A DNA stretch of 64,000 nt from Gemmatimonadota bacterium (GCA_020161135.1 JAIUOB010000002.1:310001-374000); one strand, 5' to 3'. Positions 1 through 9,095 are shown, counted from the first letter of the stretch. Program-made: numbers and translations. Notes: generated by a model from the sequence alone, not told the origin.

Positions 1-888
1 GGACGGATGCAGCAGCAGGTCGTAGCGGCCCGGCTCGACCGGCTTGGCGCTCAGCTTCTGCACCGCGAGTTCGGCCCACTCCGGCGCGCGCTCCCGCAGG
101 CGACTGCCGGTGACGTGCTCGTAGCCGAGCCCCATGGGCGCGACTTCGTTGCTCGCGACGCTCTGGAAGTCGCTGAAGTCGGCCGACACGGCCGTGACCG
201 AGAGCTGCGGATAGGTGCGGAAGATCGTCTGCACGATGTAGGAGTCGTCGGTCGTCATGAGCGACTTCTCCTCGCGCAGGAAGAACATGCTGGAGTTCAC
301 CGTGCGCACGCCCTTCACCTTGAGCGCAGCCTCGTTGGCCGCGAGCAGGAAGGCGACCTTGTCGGGCACGCTGATGGTGAACGGGTCGACCTGGATGGGG
401 CTGCGCCAGGTGCCCTGCTGCTTCCCCTCGGTGGGCGCGAGCACGACCGGCCGCAACTGCGACGCCCGGTTGGCGCGGGCCTGCTCGAGGGCGGCCCGCG
501 TGACGCGCGCGATGTTGTCGGCATCGAGCGTGCTGGTGGCCGCAAAGCCCCACGCGCCGTCGACGAGGGTGCGCACGCCCAGGCCGAAGGTGTCGGTGTC
601 GCTCACCCCCTGCACGATGCGGTCGCGGGTGCTGACGTTCTGCTGGCGGCGCGCGGCGACGCGCACATCGGCGTAGCTGGCGCCCCCGCGGCGCGCCACG
701 TCGAGCGCGGTCGCCATGAGCGCCTTGATGGCCGGGTCGTCCACCGGGACCTGGTCGAGGCCGGTGAGGGGGCGCGGCCGCAGGATGGCGGCCTGCGCGG
801 GGGCGGGCGCCACGAGGGCACCGGCCGCCAGCGTTCCGGCGGCCACGGTGGCGCCGGTTCTCAGGAAGTCGCGTCTGGAGGGAGACAT
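1..888 (-). CDS. TldD/PmbA family metallopeptidase, exported, C-terminus outside window
   Basis: Reading the minus strand from the ATG at 888 gives an open frame of 296 residues that runs off the left edge. It begins with a twin-arginine leader (SRRDFLRTGA, then an Ala-rich hydrophobic stretch), so the product is probably exported folded. The mature part has the layout of the N-terminal half of TldD/PmbA proteins: YADVRVAARR, DRIVQGVSDTDTFGLGVR and DGAWGFAAT, the region that forms the propeptide-binding wall in this family. The family HExxxH zinc motif would lie beyond the edge, so catalysis cannot be confirmed. TldD/PmbA pairs process small peptides such as microcin B17. The Tat leader and absence of a PmbA partner on the visible side are notable. 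Confident on family, not on substrate. Confidence 0.85.
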   Translation of the reverse strand, partial: MSPSRRDFLRTGATVAAGTLAAGALVAPAPAQAAILRPRPLTGLDQVPVDDPAIKALMATALDVARRGGASYADVRVAARRQQNVSTRDRIVQGVSDTDTFGLGVRTLVDGAWGFAATSTLDADNIARVTRAALEQARANRASQLRPVVLAPTEGKQQGTWRSPIQVDPFTISVPDKVAFLLAANEAALKVKGVRTVNSSMFFLREEKSLMTTDDSYIVQTIFRTYPQLSVTAVSADFSDFQSVASNEVAPMGLGYEHVTGSRLRERAPEWAELAVQKLSAKPVEPGRYDLLLHPS

Positions 889-968
889 GTCCAAGAAGTT
901 ACCCCCCGGTCGGGTTTGCGCTGAGGCCGTCCCGGCCCCATCGTCGGGCGTCCCTCCACCATCCCTCC

Positions 969-2426
969 ATGCGCCGCTTCATCCCTGCCCTCTGCCTCGC
1001 CGCCGCGCCGTGCGTGGCCCCCTTCGCCCCGCTTGCCGCGCAGCCGCTGCGCATGGCACCGGGCGCCCCCACCACGCTCACGCCGGAGCAGCAGGCCGCC
1101 CGCGCCATCTACAAGGAGATGGTGGACGTCAACACCGTCGACTCGGTGGGATCGGTGACGAAGCTGGCGGAGCTGCTCGCCAAGCGATTCCGCGACGCGG
1201 GCTTCCCGGCGAGCGATGTGCGCATCGTGGGCCCGGCCAACGCGCCCACCAAGCACAACCTCATCGTGCGCTATCGCGGCAAGACGCCGTCACGCGGCAA
1301 GCCGATCCTGCTGCTCGCGCACCTCGATGTCGTGGCGGCCCTCCGCAGCGACTGGCCGCGCGATCCGTTCACCATGGTCGAGGAGAATGGCTGGTTCCTC
1401 GGCCGCGGCGTGGCCGACGACAAGTCGATGGCGGCGGCACTCACCGCCAACGTGCTGCGCTACAAGCGGGAAGGGTGGGTGCCCGAGCGCGACCTCATCC
1501 TCGCGCTCACCGCCGACGAGGAAGGCGGTGGCAGCAACGGCGTCTCGTGGCTCATCGAGAACCATCGCGACCTCATCGACGCCGAATACGCGATCAACGA
1601 GGGCGGCGGCGGCACGCTGGACATGGACGGCAAGCCGCTCTTCCACAGCATCCAGGCGGCGGAGAAGGTCTACACCGACTTCACGCTCACCGTGCTCAAC
1701 ACCGGTGGCCACTCGAGCGTGCCGCGCAAGGACAACGCCATCTACTCACTGGCACAGGCGCTGGTGAAGATTCAGGCGTACACGTTTCCGGTCGAACTCA
1801 ACGACGTGACGCGCCCGTTCTTCGAGCAGACGGCCAAGGTGGAGATGCCGTCCCTGGCCGCCGCCATGCGCGCCATCGCGGCCAACGCGAACGACACGGC
1901 GGCGGCGCGCATCATCTCCACCGACCCGCGCTACGCGTCGATGCTGCGCACCACCTGCGTGGCCACCCGACTGGGCGGTGGCCATGCCAACAACGCGCTG
2001 CCGCAGACGGCCACGGCGAACGTGAACTGCCGCATCGCGCCCACCAGCACCAGCTCCCAGGTGCGGGCCGCGCTCGAGCGCGTCGTGAACGACACCGCCG
2101 TGCGCATCTCCGCCACGCGCGGTGACCGCAAGGACCCGGCGCCGGGCCCAGTGAATGCGGCGCTGCTGGCCGCCACCACGCAGCTCACGAAGCAGATGTT
2201 CGGCGACATCCCCGTCATCCCGACCATGAGCACGGGCGCCACCGACGGCTATCGGCTGCGCAACGCCGGCATTCCCACCTACGGCGTGAGTGGCATCTTC
2301 TCGGTGCCCGGCGAGACCAACGCGCACGGCCGCGACGAGAAGCTCCGCATCAAGAGCTTCTACGACGGCGTGGACTTCCTGTATCAGCTGGTGAAGCGCG
2401 TGGGAGGGGCCACCACGATGCAGTGA
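969..2426 (+). CDS. secreted M20/M25/M40 family zinc metallopeptidase
   Basis: A 485-residue protein with a Sec signal peptide (residues 1-25, ending PLAAQ). The di-zinc ligand pattern of clan MH peptidases is present: H118 and D120 in LLLAHLDVV, the bridging D150 in GVADDKS, the general base and ligand E184/E185 in TADEEGGG, and a C-terminal His in the NAHGRDE segment. A dimerisation (lid) domain fills the middle. This set is typical of secreted M20 exopeptidases that cleave dipeptides or N-acyl amino acids; the exact substrate is not visible. It is divergent from the TldD-like gene with about 80 bp between them and converges on the response regulator gene. No clear Shine-Dalgarno precedes the ATG. 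Confidence 0.9.
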   Translation: MRRFIPALCLAAAPCVAPFAPLAAQPLRMAPGAPTTLTPEQQAARAIYKEMVDVNTVDSVGSVTKLAELLAKRFRDAGFPASDVRIVGPANAPTKHNLIVRYRGKTPSRGKPILLLAHLDVVAALRSDWPRDPFTMVEENGWFLGRGVADDKSMAAALTANVLRYKREGWVPERDLILALTADEEGGGSNGVSWLIENHRDLIDAEYAINEGGGGTLDMDGKPLFHSIQAAEKVYTDFTLTVLNTGGHSSVPRKDNAIYSLAQALVKIQAYTFPVELNDVTRPFFEQTAKVEMPSLAAAMRAIAANANDTAAARIISTDPRYASMLRTTCVATRLGGGHANNALPQTATANVNCRIAPTSTSSQVRAALERVVNDTAVRISATRGDRKDPAPGPVNAALLAATTQLTKQMFGDIPVIPTMSTGATDGYRLRNAGIPTYGVSGIFSVPGETNAHGRDEKLRIKSFYDGVDFLYQLVKRVGGATTMQ

Positions 2427-2445
2427 CGCGCCGTGGTGGCGACGC

Positions 2446-3048
2446 TCAGGCCTTCATCCCCGGCTCGGAGTCGATGACGGCCTTCGCGATGTCGACCATG
2501 CGCACGCTGCGATCCTGGCTGCTGCGCTGCATGATGCGATAGGCCTCCTGCTCGCTGCTGCCGGTACGGCGCATCAGGATGCCCTTCGCGCGTTCGATGA
2601 GCTTGCGCGCCTCGAGCTGCTCCTTGGCCTGCGCCGCCTCGCGCTTGGCCTCGATGAGCTCGCGCGCGCGCGTCACGGCCATGCGCACCGTGGCATCGAG
2701 CGCGGCCGGCGGCGTGGGCTTGGCCAGCAGTGCCACCGCGGTGCTGCGCGTGACGTCGTCGCTGCTCAAGGTGAGCGACAGGTCGCCGGTGATGAGCACG
2801 ACCGCCGTGCCGGGGAGCGCCTGCGCGATTTCCTCGGCCGCCTGCACGCCGCTGGCCCCGGGCATGTGCATGTCCAGCAGCACCGCGTCGGGGGTGAACT
2901 GCCGCGCCTTCTCGATGGCTTCGGTGCCGTTCGCCACCTCGGCCACCACCATGTGGCCCAGGACGGCCAGCAGGTCGACCAGGGTCGAGCGTTCGAGGGC
3001 ATTGTCTTCGGCCACCAGTACACGGATGGTCGATGGCAGGTCGGACAT
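2446..3048 (-). CDS. response regulator with ANTAR RNA-binding output domain
   Basis: A 200-residue protein. Residues 8-120 form a receiver domain with the acidic pair E14/D15, phosphoacceptor D59 (LLDMHMPG) and a conserved Lys in LLAKPTPP. A coiled segment (about 120-145) leads into an ANTAR domain (about 145-195; IERAKGILMRR, EQEAYRIMQRSS). ANTAR proteins bind tandem hairpins in nascent RNA and prevent transcription termination. The start ATG lies 2 bp after the stop of the upstream histidine kinase, so the two are almost certainly translationally coupled partners. The RNA targets are not evident nearby. Family assignment is secure. Confidence 0.93.
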   Translation of the reverse strand: MSDLPSTIRVLVAEDNALERSTLVDLLAVLGHMVVAEVANGTEAIEKARQFTPDAVLLDMHMPGASGVQAAEEIAQALPGTAVVLITGDLSLTLSSDDVTRSTAVALLAKPTPPAALDATVRMAVTRARELIEAKREAAQAKEQLEARKLIERAKGILMRRTGSSEQEAYRIMQRSSQDRSVRMVDIAKAVIDSEPGMKA

Positions 3049-3050
3049 GG

Positions 3051-4949
3051 TCAGTCTGGAGGAGGGACAGGAGCAGGCGACCCCGCAATGTGGGCCTTCA
3101 ACTCCCCGGCCCGCAACGGTTTGCGGAGCACGAATTCCGCGTCGCGTGCGTCATCGCCCGCGCTCGACGGTTCCCAACCGGTGATCACGCCGACGCGCAC
3201 CGTCGGCAGTTGCGTGCGGGCCAGCCGCACCGCTTCCCACCCGCTGCCGTCGGGGAGCCCGACGTCGGTGAGGAGCAAATCAAAGATACTGCCGGCGAGA
3301 AGCCGTGCGCGCGCGTCGGCGAGCGTCCCCACAGCCTCCACCGTGTGTCCATCGCCCTCGAGGATGCGCCGCAGGAACTCGCGACCATCGTCGTGGTCCT
3401 CCACCACCAGGATGCGCAGCGGGCGCACCGCACCGTCCACGGTCGCAGGCGCCGCATCGGGCGCCGGCCCGCGCACTTCCACGGGGTGTTGCGCCGGAAG
3501 CCGCAGCACCACCTCGGTGCCGCGTCCCGGCTCCGACGAGATGGTGGCCGTGCCGCGATGGCGCCGCACAATGCCGTACACCTCGGCCAGGCCGAGTCCG
3601 GTGCCGCGCGCGCCCTTCGTGCTGAAGAAGGGTTCGAAGGCGCGTTCACGCACCTCGGCGGTCATGCCGGTGCCCGTGTCGCGCACGGCGATGCACGCGT
3701 CGGCGCCATCGGACCAGGTGCGCACCGTGAGTGTGCCGCCGCCGGGCATCGCATCGATGGCGTTCTGCACGAGATTGAGCAGCGCCTCGCGAATCTCTCC
3801 CGGCACCACCCGCACACGCAGCCCGGCCGTGAACTCGCGCACGATCTCGACCGCCCCGCTCTCGCTCGAGCGCTGCAGGCGGAACGGCTCGGTCAGGTCG
3901 AGCACCTCCTCGGCCAGCACCGCGAGCTCGATGTCCTCCTCGCCGCCCCCGTGCACCGGCTCCTGCCGGATGAAGCGACCGACACGTGACGCCGTGGCGG
4001 CACCCATCTCGGCGGCGGCCCGAATGCGGTCGGCGTAGTCGCGCACGGCGTCGGGCGACTCGGCGTGGTGGCGCAGCAGGTAGGCCGCGGCCATGATGGG
4101 GTGCAGCGCGTTGTTCACGTCGTGCATCACGCCGGCGGCAAGCTGGCCGATGGCGGCGAGGCGTCGTTCGCGCACCTGCTGCTCGACGTCGGCGTCGTGC
4201 TGCACCTGCGCCGTGACGTCGCAGTCGAAGAGCAGCACGCCCGTCACGCGGGCGGCCTCGTCCCGCAGCGGCGTGGCGTAAGCCTCGATGCGTCGCAACG
4301 CGCCATGTCGGCGCACTTCGAGGCGTTGCTGCACGACGGTGAGTCCGGCGAAGGCGCGCACGGCGGGGGTGTCGGCGTAGGCCAGCGGCCGATGCGCGTC
4401 GACGTCGTGCGGTGCGTCGAGCTCCCACAATTCACGCACCGTGGTGGGCGTCGGGCCGGCGTGCTCGGTGAGCGCGTGATGATTGGCGCGCATGATCCGC
4501 CCCGACGCGTCCACCAGGCGCACGGCGGCCGGCGCGATCTCGAAGAGCGTCTCGAACTCGCGCGTGAGGCGCGCAATGGTGTCGCGACGCGTCTCGCGCT
4601 CGGTGACGTCGAGGAGCGTGACAAGCACGGTGCCATCGGGGAGCTGCGCCGCACGCAGGTCGCACCAGGCGGTGCCGTGCCCCCGGTCATCCCACGGCAC
4701 GGTGTGGGTCGTGGCATCGGCCCCCTGTCGCGCCTCGTCCACGGCAGCGCGCCAGGCCCTGCCCACCGGTTGCAGCGCCACGGCCGCCGATTGCGAGGCC
4801 AGCGGGGCCCGCGCGTCGATGATGCAGCGCGCGCGGGCGGCGGCGTTGGCGGCCAGCAGCCGATCGTCGGGGCCGATGGCCACGGCGGGCGTGGCAAGGG
4901 CCTCGAGCACCGCCATCAGGCGGTCGGGGGGCGCTGCGGGGGAGTCCAT
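3051..4949 (-). CDS. PAS-domain hybrid sensor histidine kinase with C-terminal receiver
   Basis: A 632-residue protein without obvious transmembrane segments, hence probably cytoplasmic. Two PAS-like regions (about 10-115 and 130-250) precede the dimerisation helix with phosphoacceptor H276 (GVMHDVNNALHP), then an HATPase domain with N box (NLVQNAIDAM), DTGTGM, and GTGLGL. After a short linker a receiver domain (about 505-625) carries its phosphoacceptor Asp in LLLTDVGLP near residue 560 and a conserved Lys in VLRKPL. The ANTAR response regulator follows after 2 bp, so phosphate may be routed to the fused receiver, to the ANTAR protein, or to both. The input signal is unknown. Confidence 0.92.
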   Translation of the reverse strand: MDSPAAPPDRLMAVLEALATPAVAIGPDDRLLAANAAARARCIIDARAPLASQSAAVALQPVGRAWRAAVDEARQGADATTHTVPWDDRGHGTAWCDLRAAQLPDGTVLVTLLDVTERETRRDTIARLTREFETLFEIAPAAVRLVDASGRIMRANHHALTEHAGPTPTTVRELWELDAPHDVDAHRPLAYADTPAVRAFAGLTVVQQRLEVRRHGALRRIEAYATPLRDEAARVTGVLLFDCDVTAQVQHDADVEQQVRERRLAAIGQLAAGVMHDVNNALHPIMAAAYLLRHHAESPDAVRDYADRIRAAAEMGAATASRVGRFIRQEPVHGGGEEDIELAVLAEEVLDLTEPFRLQRSSESGAVEIVREFTAGLRVRVVPGEIREALLNLVQNAIDAMPGGGTLTVRTWSDGADACIAVRDTGTGMTAEVRERAFEPFFSTKGARGTGLGLAEVYGIVRRHRGTATISSEPGRGTEVVLRLPAQHPVEVRGPAPDAAPATVDGAVRPLRILVVEDHDDGREFLRRILEGDGHTVEAVGTLADARARLLAGSIFDLLLTDVGLPDGSGWEAVRLARTQLPTVRVGVITGWEPSSAGDDARDAEFVLRKPLRAGELKAHIAGSPAPVPPPD

Positions 4950-5026
4950 GCCCGACAGAAGCTACGGCCGCCCCGGGGAGCGCGAAACCGTATCCGTACG
5001 GAGGTGCGGCGCGGTAGCTTGGCTGC

Positions 5027-5125
5027 ATGACGTCTCCCTTTCGCCGCACGCTCGTGCGGGTGCTGCTCATGCAGGTGGTGGCACTCGCGCTGCTCTGGCT
5101 GCTCCAGCAGCGCTACACCGGCTGA
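5027..5125 (+). CDS. 32-residue single-pass membrane peptide upstream of symporter
   Basis: An ATG at 5027 opens a frame of 32 codons closed by TGA at 5123-5125, 6 bp before the ATG of the sodium/solute symporter. The product has a basic N-terminus (TSPFRRTLVR) followed by one hydrophobic helix (VLLMQVVALALLWLL) and a short tail (QQRYTG). Position, hydrophobic design and tight spacing suggest an accessory subunit or stabilising peptide for the transporter, or a leader whose translation opens the symporter start. The symporter ATG lacks a good Shine-Dalgarno, which fits coupling. I do not recognise a named family. The frame is short, so chance cannot be fully excluded. Confidence 0.6.
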   Translation: MTSPFRRTLVRVLLMQVVALALLWLLQQRYTG

Positions 5126-5131
5126 GCGCCC

Positions 5132-6817
5132 ATGCATTGGATCAACTGGATCATCGTGGCCGTGTACCTCGTCGTGGTCATCGGCGACGGGCTGCGGCGC
5201 ACGCGTGGGACGAAAAACATCGAAGGGTACTTCCTGGCCAGCCGCAGCCTGCCATGGTGGGCGGTCGGGCTCAGCGTCATGGCCACGCAGCTCTCGGCCG
5301 TCACGCTCATCGGCACCACCGGGCAGGGGGCCACCGACGGGCTGCGCTTCGTGCAGTTCTACTTCGGGCTGCCCATCGCGATGGTCATTTTGGGTGTGAC
5401 GCTGGTGCCATTCCTGCACGGCGCCAAGGTGTACACGGCGTACGAGTACCTCGAGCGCCGCTTCGACCCGAAGACCCGATCGCTCACCTCGCTGCTGTTC
5501 CTGCTGTCACGCGGCATGTCGTGCGGCACCATCATCGCCGCGCCGGCGGTGGTGCTGAGCGCCATCTTTGGCTGGGACCTCGTGTGGTGCGTGGTGCTCA
5601 TCGGCGCACCCACGGTGCTGTATACCGTGCTGGGCGGTGTCGAGGCGGTCACGTGGGCCGACGTGAAGCAGATGGCCATCATCACGTTCGCGCTCGCGGC
5701 CATCATTGTCGTGCTCATTGCGCGGCTGCCGGTACCGCTGGACGATGCGCTGGCGCTGGCCGGCAGCACGGGGCGTCTCAAGGTGTTCGACTTCTCGTTC
5801 AGCACCACCGAGACGTACACGTTCTGGTCGGGCATCATTGGCGGCACGTTCCTCATGCTCAGCTACTTCGGCACCGACCAGAGCCAGGTGCAGCGCTATC
5901 TCTCCGCCCGCAGCGTGGACGAGGCGCGCACGTCGCTGCTCATGAGCGCGTACTGGAAGATCCCGCTGCAGGCGCTGATTCTGCTCACGGGCGTGCTGGT
6001 GTTCCTGTTCTACACCTTCACGCCGGCGCCGCTGCTGTACAATCCGCGGCACGACGCGCAGTTGCGCGAGAAGGATCCGGCCGCCTATGCGGAGCTGTCG
6101 GCGCGCTACACGGCGGCGCTGGCGGCGCGTGACCAGGCCGCGCGCGAGGCGTCGGCCACGGCCGGTGGTGCGCGCAGCAATGGGGCGGCGGCGGGTCGCA
6201 GCGTGTTCGCCGAGCAGAACGCGCGGGTCGATGCGGTGCGCAAGGAGGCGCTCGACGCGGCGGCCAAGGCCACTGGTGAAGGGTCGCGCGATGTGAACTA
6301 CATCATTCCGCGGCTCGTGCTCGACCACCTGCCGCTGGGGTTCGCGGGGCTGTTCCTCGCGGCCGTGCTGGCGGCGGCCATGTCGAGCATCGCGGCCGAG
6401 CTCAACTCGCTGGCCACGGCCAGCACGGTGGATTTCTACAAGCGGTGGGTGAAGGCCGACGCCACCGACGCCGAGTATCTGCGCGCCGGCCGCATCGCGA
6501 CGCTGCTGTGGGGCATCTTTGCCTGCGGTGTGGCGGTAAAGGCGGCGACGCTGGGTTCACTCATCGAGGTGGTGAACCGCTTCGGGTCGTTCTTCTACGG
6601 GTCGATCCTGGGCGTGTTCCTGCTGGCCATGATGCCACGCGCGACGGCGCTGGGTGCGTTCGTGGGGCTGCTGGCCGGCATGGGCACCGTGGCGGCGGTG
6701 AGCTTCGGGGCGCCGCAGGTGAGCTTCCTGTGGCACAACGTGATCGGCGCGGTGACGGTGGTGGTGGTGGGGTTGGGGCTCAGCGTGATGGCGCCGGCGA
6801 GGTCGGTCGCCGGATGA
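5132..6817 (+). CDS. sodium:solute symporter (SSS family)
   Basis: A 561-residue polytopic inner-membrane protein of the SSS (solute:Na+ symporter, LeuT-fold) family. The N-terminal half has characteristic segments: GTKNIEGYFLASRSLPWW, SVMATQLSAVTLIGTTGQG and FVQFYFGLPIAMV. The family core continues with YEYLERRF, GGTFLMLSYFGTDQSQVQRYLSA, and the sodium-site region AAAMSSIAAELNSLATAS. A soluble, Ala-rich, charged insertion (about residues 305-385) between helices is longer than in typical members. The substrate (sugar, sialic acid, proline or similar) cannot be told from sequence. Its last 76 codons are repeated nearly verbatim at 10891-11118. Confidence 0.93.
   Translation: MHWINWIIVAVYLVVVIGDGLRRTRGTKNIEGYFLASRSLPWWAVGLSVMATQLSAVTLIGTTGQGATDGLRFVQFYFGLPIAMVILGVTLVPFLHGAKVYTAYEYLERRFDPKTRSLTSLLFLLSRGMSCGTIIAAPAVVLSAIFGWDLVWCVVLIGAPTVLYTVLGGVEAVTWADVKQMAIITFALAAIIVVLIARLPVPLDDALALAGSTGRLKVFDFSFSTTETYTFWSGIIGGTFLMLSYFGTDQSQVQRYLSARSVDEARTSLLMSAYWKIPLQALILLTGVLVFLFYTFTPAPLLYNPRHDAQLREKDPAAYAELSARYTAALAARDQAAREASATAGGARSNGAAAGRSVFAEQNARVDAVRKEALDAAAKATGEGSRDVNYIIPRLVLDHLPLGFAGLFLAAVLAAAMSSIAAELNSLATASTVDFYKRWVKADATDAEYLRAGRIATLLWGIFACGVAVKAATLGSLIEVVNRFGSFFYGSILGVFLLAMMPRATALGAFVGLLAGMGTVAAVSFGAPQVSFLWHNVIGAVTVVVVGLGLSVMAPARSVAG
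6560..6787 (+). repeat. left copy of duplicated symporter 3' end
   Basis: Bases 6560-6770 match 10891-11101 with 7 mismatches in 211 positions, counted by eye, and weaker similarity continues to about 6787/11118. The two copies are direct repeats flanking the accessory genes between 6.85 and 10.55 kb. The left copy is part of the intact symporter gene. Confidence 0.9.
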
Positions 6818-6851
6818 GGCGAAAAGCACGCACGGCATTTCCCGCAGTTCC

Positions 6852-8021
6852 CTACCTCGCCTTGTCCGCGCTCACGAGCGTCCAGCGCACGCGCACCAGG
6901 TGCTGCAGGTCATCGTCGTCGGTCTCCGCGATATAGACGTGGCGCTGGCCAGCGCCAACGATCGTCTGGTTTGCCGGCAGCACCAGCTCGCCCAGCAGTC
7001 GTAATGATCGATCGATGACGAGGTAGTGATTGCCGCGTGCGCGCGCGCTCGTCGTGCGTCGAACGAGCAGCGCGCCGTCGGGCGCCTCGCTGAGCGGCCG
7101 ACTCGACGCAGCGAACACCGGCAAGTGCGAGGGAAAGTCCGAGGTCTTCGGCCGCGTGTAGTCCGAGACGTACATGGCGGCCGTCCGCTCCAGATACGCG
7201 GCGCGCTCCACTCCATCGACGGGTAGGCGCGGAACGGCCAGCGGCGCGCCGCGCTGCCATGACCCGTTCGGGAGTCGCACGTCGACACGGAACGGCTGCA
7301 CGCGCGCGACGGCGACGCGTCCGTCGGCGCAGAGCAACGCTGTTTCGTCTTCCGTCATGCCCAGCACGGACCCGATGGGTCGTTGCACCAGACCCGTCTG
7401 ACGCCAGTCCCTGCCGGCGGCGCCGACGCGCTCCATGGGATGACGCTTGAGCATCGTCACGACCCGCGCCGCACTGCCGCGTCGCGAAGCCAACACGACC
7501 GGAGACGAGTCGGATACACGCCCCGGCGACTCGGCACGGATGGGCCACGCTGACGGGAGCAGCATGACCGCACCAGTGGCATCTGCACCATCAAGCAATC
7601 CCCGGAACCCGCTGACCGTGGGATGATCTGGCGGCAGCGATCCCAGGATCTGCTCGCCATCCAGCAGCACCCACCGACGACTCGCCGCGTCGGCGAAGAT
7701 CGTCGAGTCGCGGGACAGGGTGCGCAGGCTACCAAGCCAGACGAACTCCTTCGGACCCTTGCCTGTGCGACCGATGGAGATCGAGGAATTGTCGGAGAAG
7801 CGGACCGATCGGAGTTGACGCTCGCGGACGTCGGTGACCAGGACTCGATCGCCGGACAGCTCACGTATCGATCCGATCACCGAGAACTCCGCACCGTGTC
7901 GCTCTCGCGTCCCGGACAGCGAGAGTACCGGGACGCGCATGGTTTGGGCCTCGGCGGCTGCGGATCCGACGAGAGCCAATGCGAGCGCAGCGCTCTGCCG
8001 CGCCTGTCGCCGCATGCTCAC
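6852..8021 (-). CDS. secreted six-bladed beta-propeller-like protein
   Basis: A 389-residue protein with a Sec signal peptide (cleavage near AAAEAQ). The body consists of repeated short strands with the pattern seen in the 6-bladed beta-propeller family common in Bacteroidota and Gemmatimonadota, including the signature GRTGKGPKEFVWLGSL (usual form GxGPGEF). It starts with GTG at 8021, overlapping the stop of the preceding gene by 4 bp; ATG at 8015 is an alternative. It is the last gene of a minus-strand run with a Cys-rich peptide and a DsbA-like protein, and related propellers occur at 57.7 and 62.0 kb. A binding or extracellular scaffolding role is the usual guess; no enzyme motif is visible. 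Confidence 0.72.
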   Translation of the reverse strand: MSMRRQARQSAALALALVGSAAAEAQTMRVPVLSLSGTRERHGAEFSVIGSIRELSGDRVLVTDVRERQLRSVRFSDNSSISIGRTGKGPKEFVWLGSLRTLSRDSTIFADAASRRWVLLDGEQILGSLPPDHPTVSGFRGLLDGADATGAVMLLPSAWPIRAESPGRVSDSSPVVLASRRGSAARVVTMLKRHPMERVGAAGRDWRQTGLVQRPIGSVLGMTEDETALLCADGRVAVARVQPFRVDVRLPNGSWQRGAPLAVPRLPVDGVERAAYLERTAAMYVSDYTRPKTSDFPSHLPVFAASSRPLSEAPDGALLVRRTTSARARGNHYLVIDRSLRLLGELVLPANQTIVGAGQRHVYIAETDDDDLQHLVRVRWTLVSADKAR

Positions 8022-8413
8022 CGAGACGGGCGCGGCGACCGGGAGCGCAGGTTCTCGGCGAACCGCGCGCTGTCTGCGGCTGTCGGCAGGAGCGCGCGAA
8101 TGGACGAATCGCGCACCGCCTTGATCGAGTCGGCGACGATGCGTACGCGATCCGCCGGCGGGCGGAGCGATCGTCGCGACACCTCGTAGGCGCGGATCAT
8201 CCCCTTGATCCGCTCAATTGACGTCGGGGCCAGGGTCAAGCCGGACAACAGGCGGCTGGTCTCGGAAGCGATGGACTCTTCGACCGTTGGCGCACGGTAG
8301 AAGCCCTGTGCTTCCGCGTGCGGTGCGGCAGCGACGATGAGCGCCACGAGCAGGGCGCAGCGGGTCGCGGCCCCCGCGGTGAAGCAAGACTGTTTCGGCT
8401 TCTCATGGAGCAT
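8018..8413 (-). CDS. small secreted helical protein, Spy/CpxP-like pattern
   Basis: A 131-residue protein with a signal peptide (cleavage near PHAEAQ) and a mature part of about 95 residues predicted to be almost entirely helical and rich in Arg, Ser and Ala. Two segments (LTLAPTSIERIKGMI and LLPTAADSARFAENL) resemble the spaced LTxxQ helices of Spy/CpxP periplasmic chaperones, but the Gln is absent, so membership is only suggestive. Its start overlaps the end of the DsbA-like gene by 11 bp and its stop overlaps the propeller start by 4 bp, which indicates one transcript. Function unknown. Confidence 0.7.
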   Translation of the reverse strand: MLHEKPKQSCFTAGAATRCALLVALIVAAAPHAEAQGFYRAPTVEESIASETSRLLSGLTLAPTSIERIKGMIRAYEVSRRSLRPPADRVRIVADSIKAVRDSSIRALLPTAADSARFAENLRSRSPRPSR

Positions 8414-9095
8414 CGCGTTGCCCAGACTTCAGGGTTCCTGTGTTAGCGAGCTCAAGCAGCACCTCGGGAAGCTGCTCGAACGGCGGACTTGGAAAACGCC
8501 ATCCATTGATCAGAACGGTCGGCGTGCCACGGATCGCTATGCGATCCCCGGCGCGCACACCCTTGAGTATGGCGTCTACCTGAGCAGTATCCAAGGCACA
8601 GGCGGCAACTCTTTGCGGTGCAGTTGCGCCGGCGCTCACGGCCAGTGCCTCCCACGATAGCAGACCAAGAGAATCCTGCTTCTCATAGAGCGCCTCAGCC
8701 ATCCGTAGCGCCTCACGGGGACTATCTGTACACTCGAACATCCGTGCGCTGGGCAATGCGAATCGATGTGTCGAGAGCGGGTAGTGGACGAGCGTGAGGC
8801 CGATCGAGAGACCGAGGCTGTCCGACACTTGCCGAAGCCGCTGATGAAAGCGACGACAGTACGGGCACTCAAAATCCGAGAACACCACGAGCTGAACGGC
8901 AGCCGCAGAGTCAAAGAGCTGTTGACCGGCCGACGCAAGTGTCTTCCAGTCTTCGACCCATACGGGCGTCAATGCCGGCGCGGGTCTGGTGGACGGCCTT
9001 CGTACAGTCGCTGACATGGCACGCCCGGCCATTGCCAGAGCGGCAACGAGGACCGCCACAGAAGCTGCAGTGTCGAGAGTGCTGCGGGACTTCAC
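8403..9095 (-). CDS. exported DsbA-like thioredoxin-fold oxidoreductase
   Basis: The start is GTG at 9095: GGAGG sits 6 bases upstream, which favours it over the longer open frame to 9167. The 230-residue product has an N-terminal hydrophobic signal or anchor (about 10-28) and a thioredoxin_4/DsbA-type domain: VVFSDFECPYC with active-site C77-P-Y-C80, a helical insertion, and the cis-Pro loop RGTPTVLING. Such proteins oxidise or isomerise disulfides outside the cytoplasm. It lies directly downstream of a gene for an eight-cysteine secreted peptide, which is an obvious candidate substrate. GC content here is visibly lower than in the neighbouring core genes. Confidence 0.88.
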   Translation of the reverse strand: MKSRSTLDTAASVAVLVAALAMAGRAMSATVRRPSTRPAPALTPVWVEDWKTLASAGQQLFDSAAAVQLVVFSDFECPYCRRFHQRLRQVSDSLGLSIGLTLVHYPLSTHRFALPSARMFECTDSPREALRMAEALYEKQDSLGLLSWEALAVSAGATAPQRVAACALDTAQVDAILKGVRAGDRIAIRGTPTVLINGWRFPSPPFEQLPEVLLELANTGTLKSGQRDAP

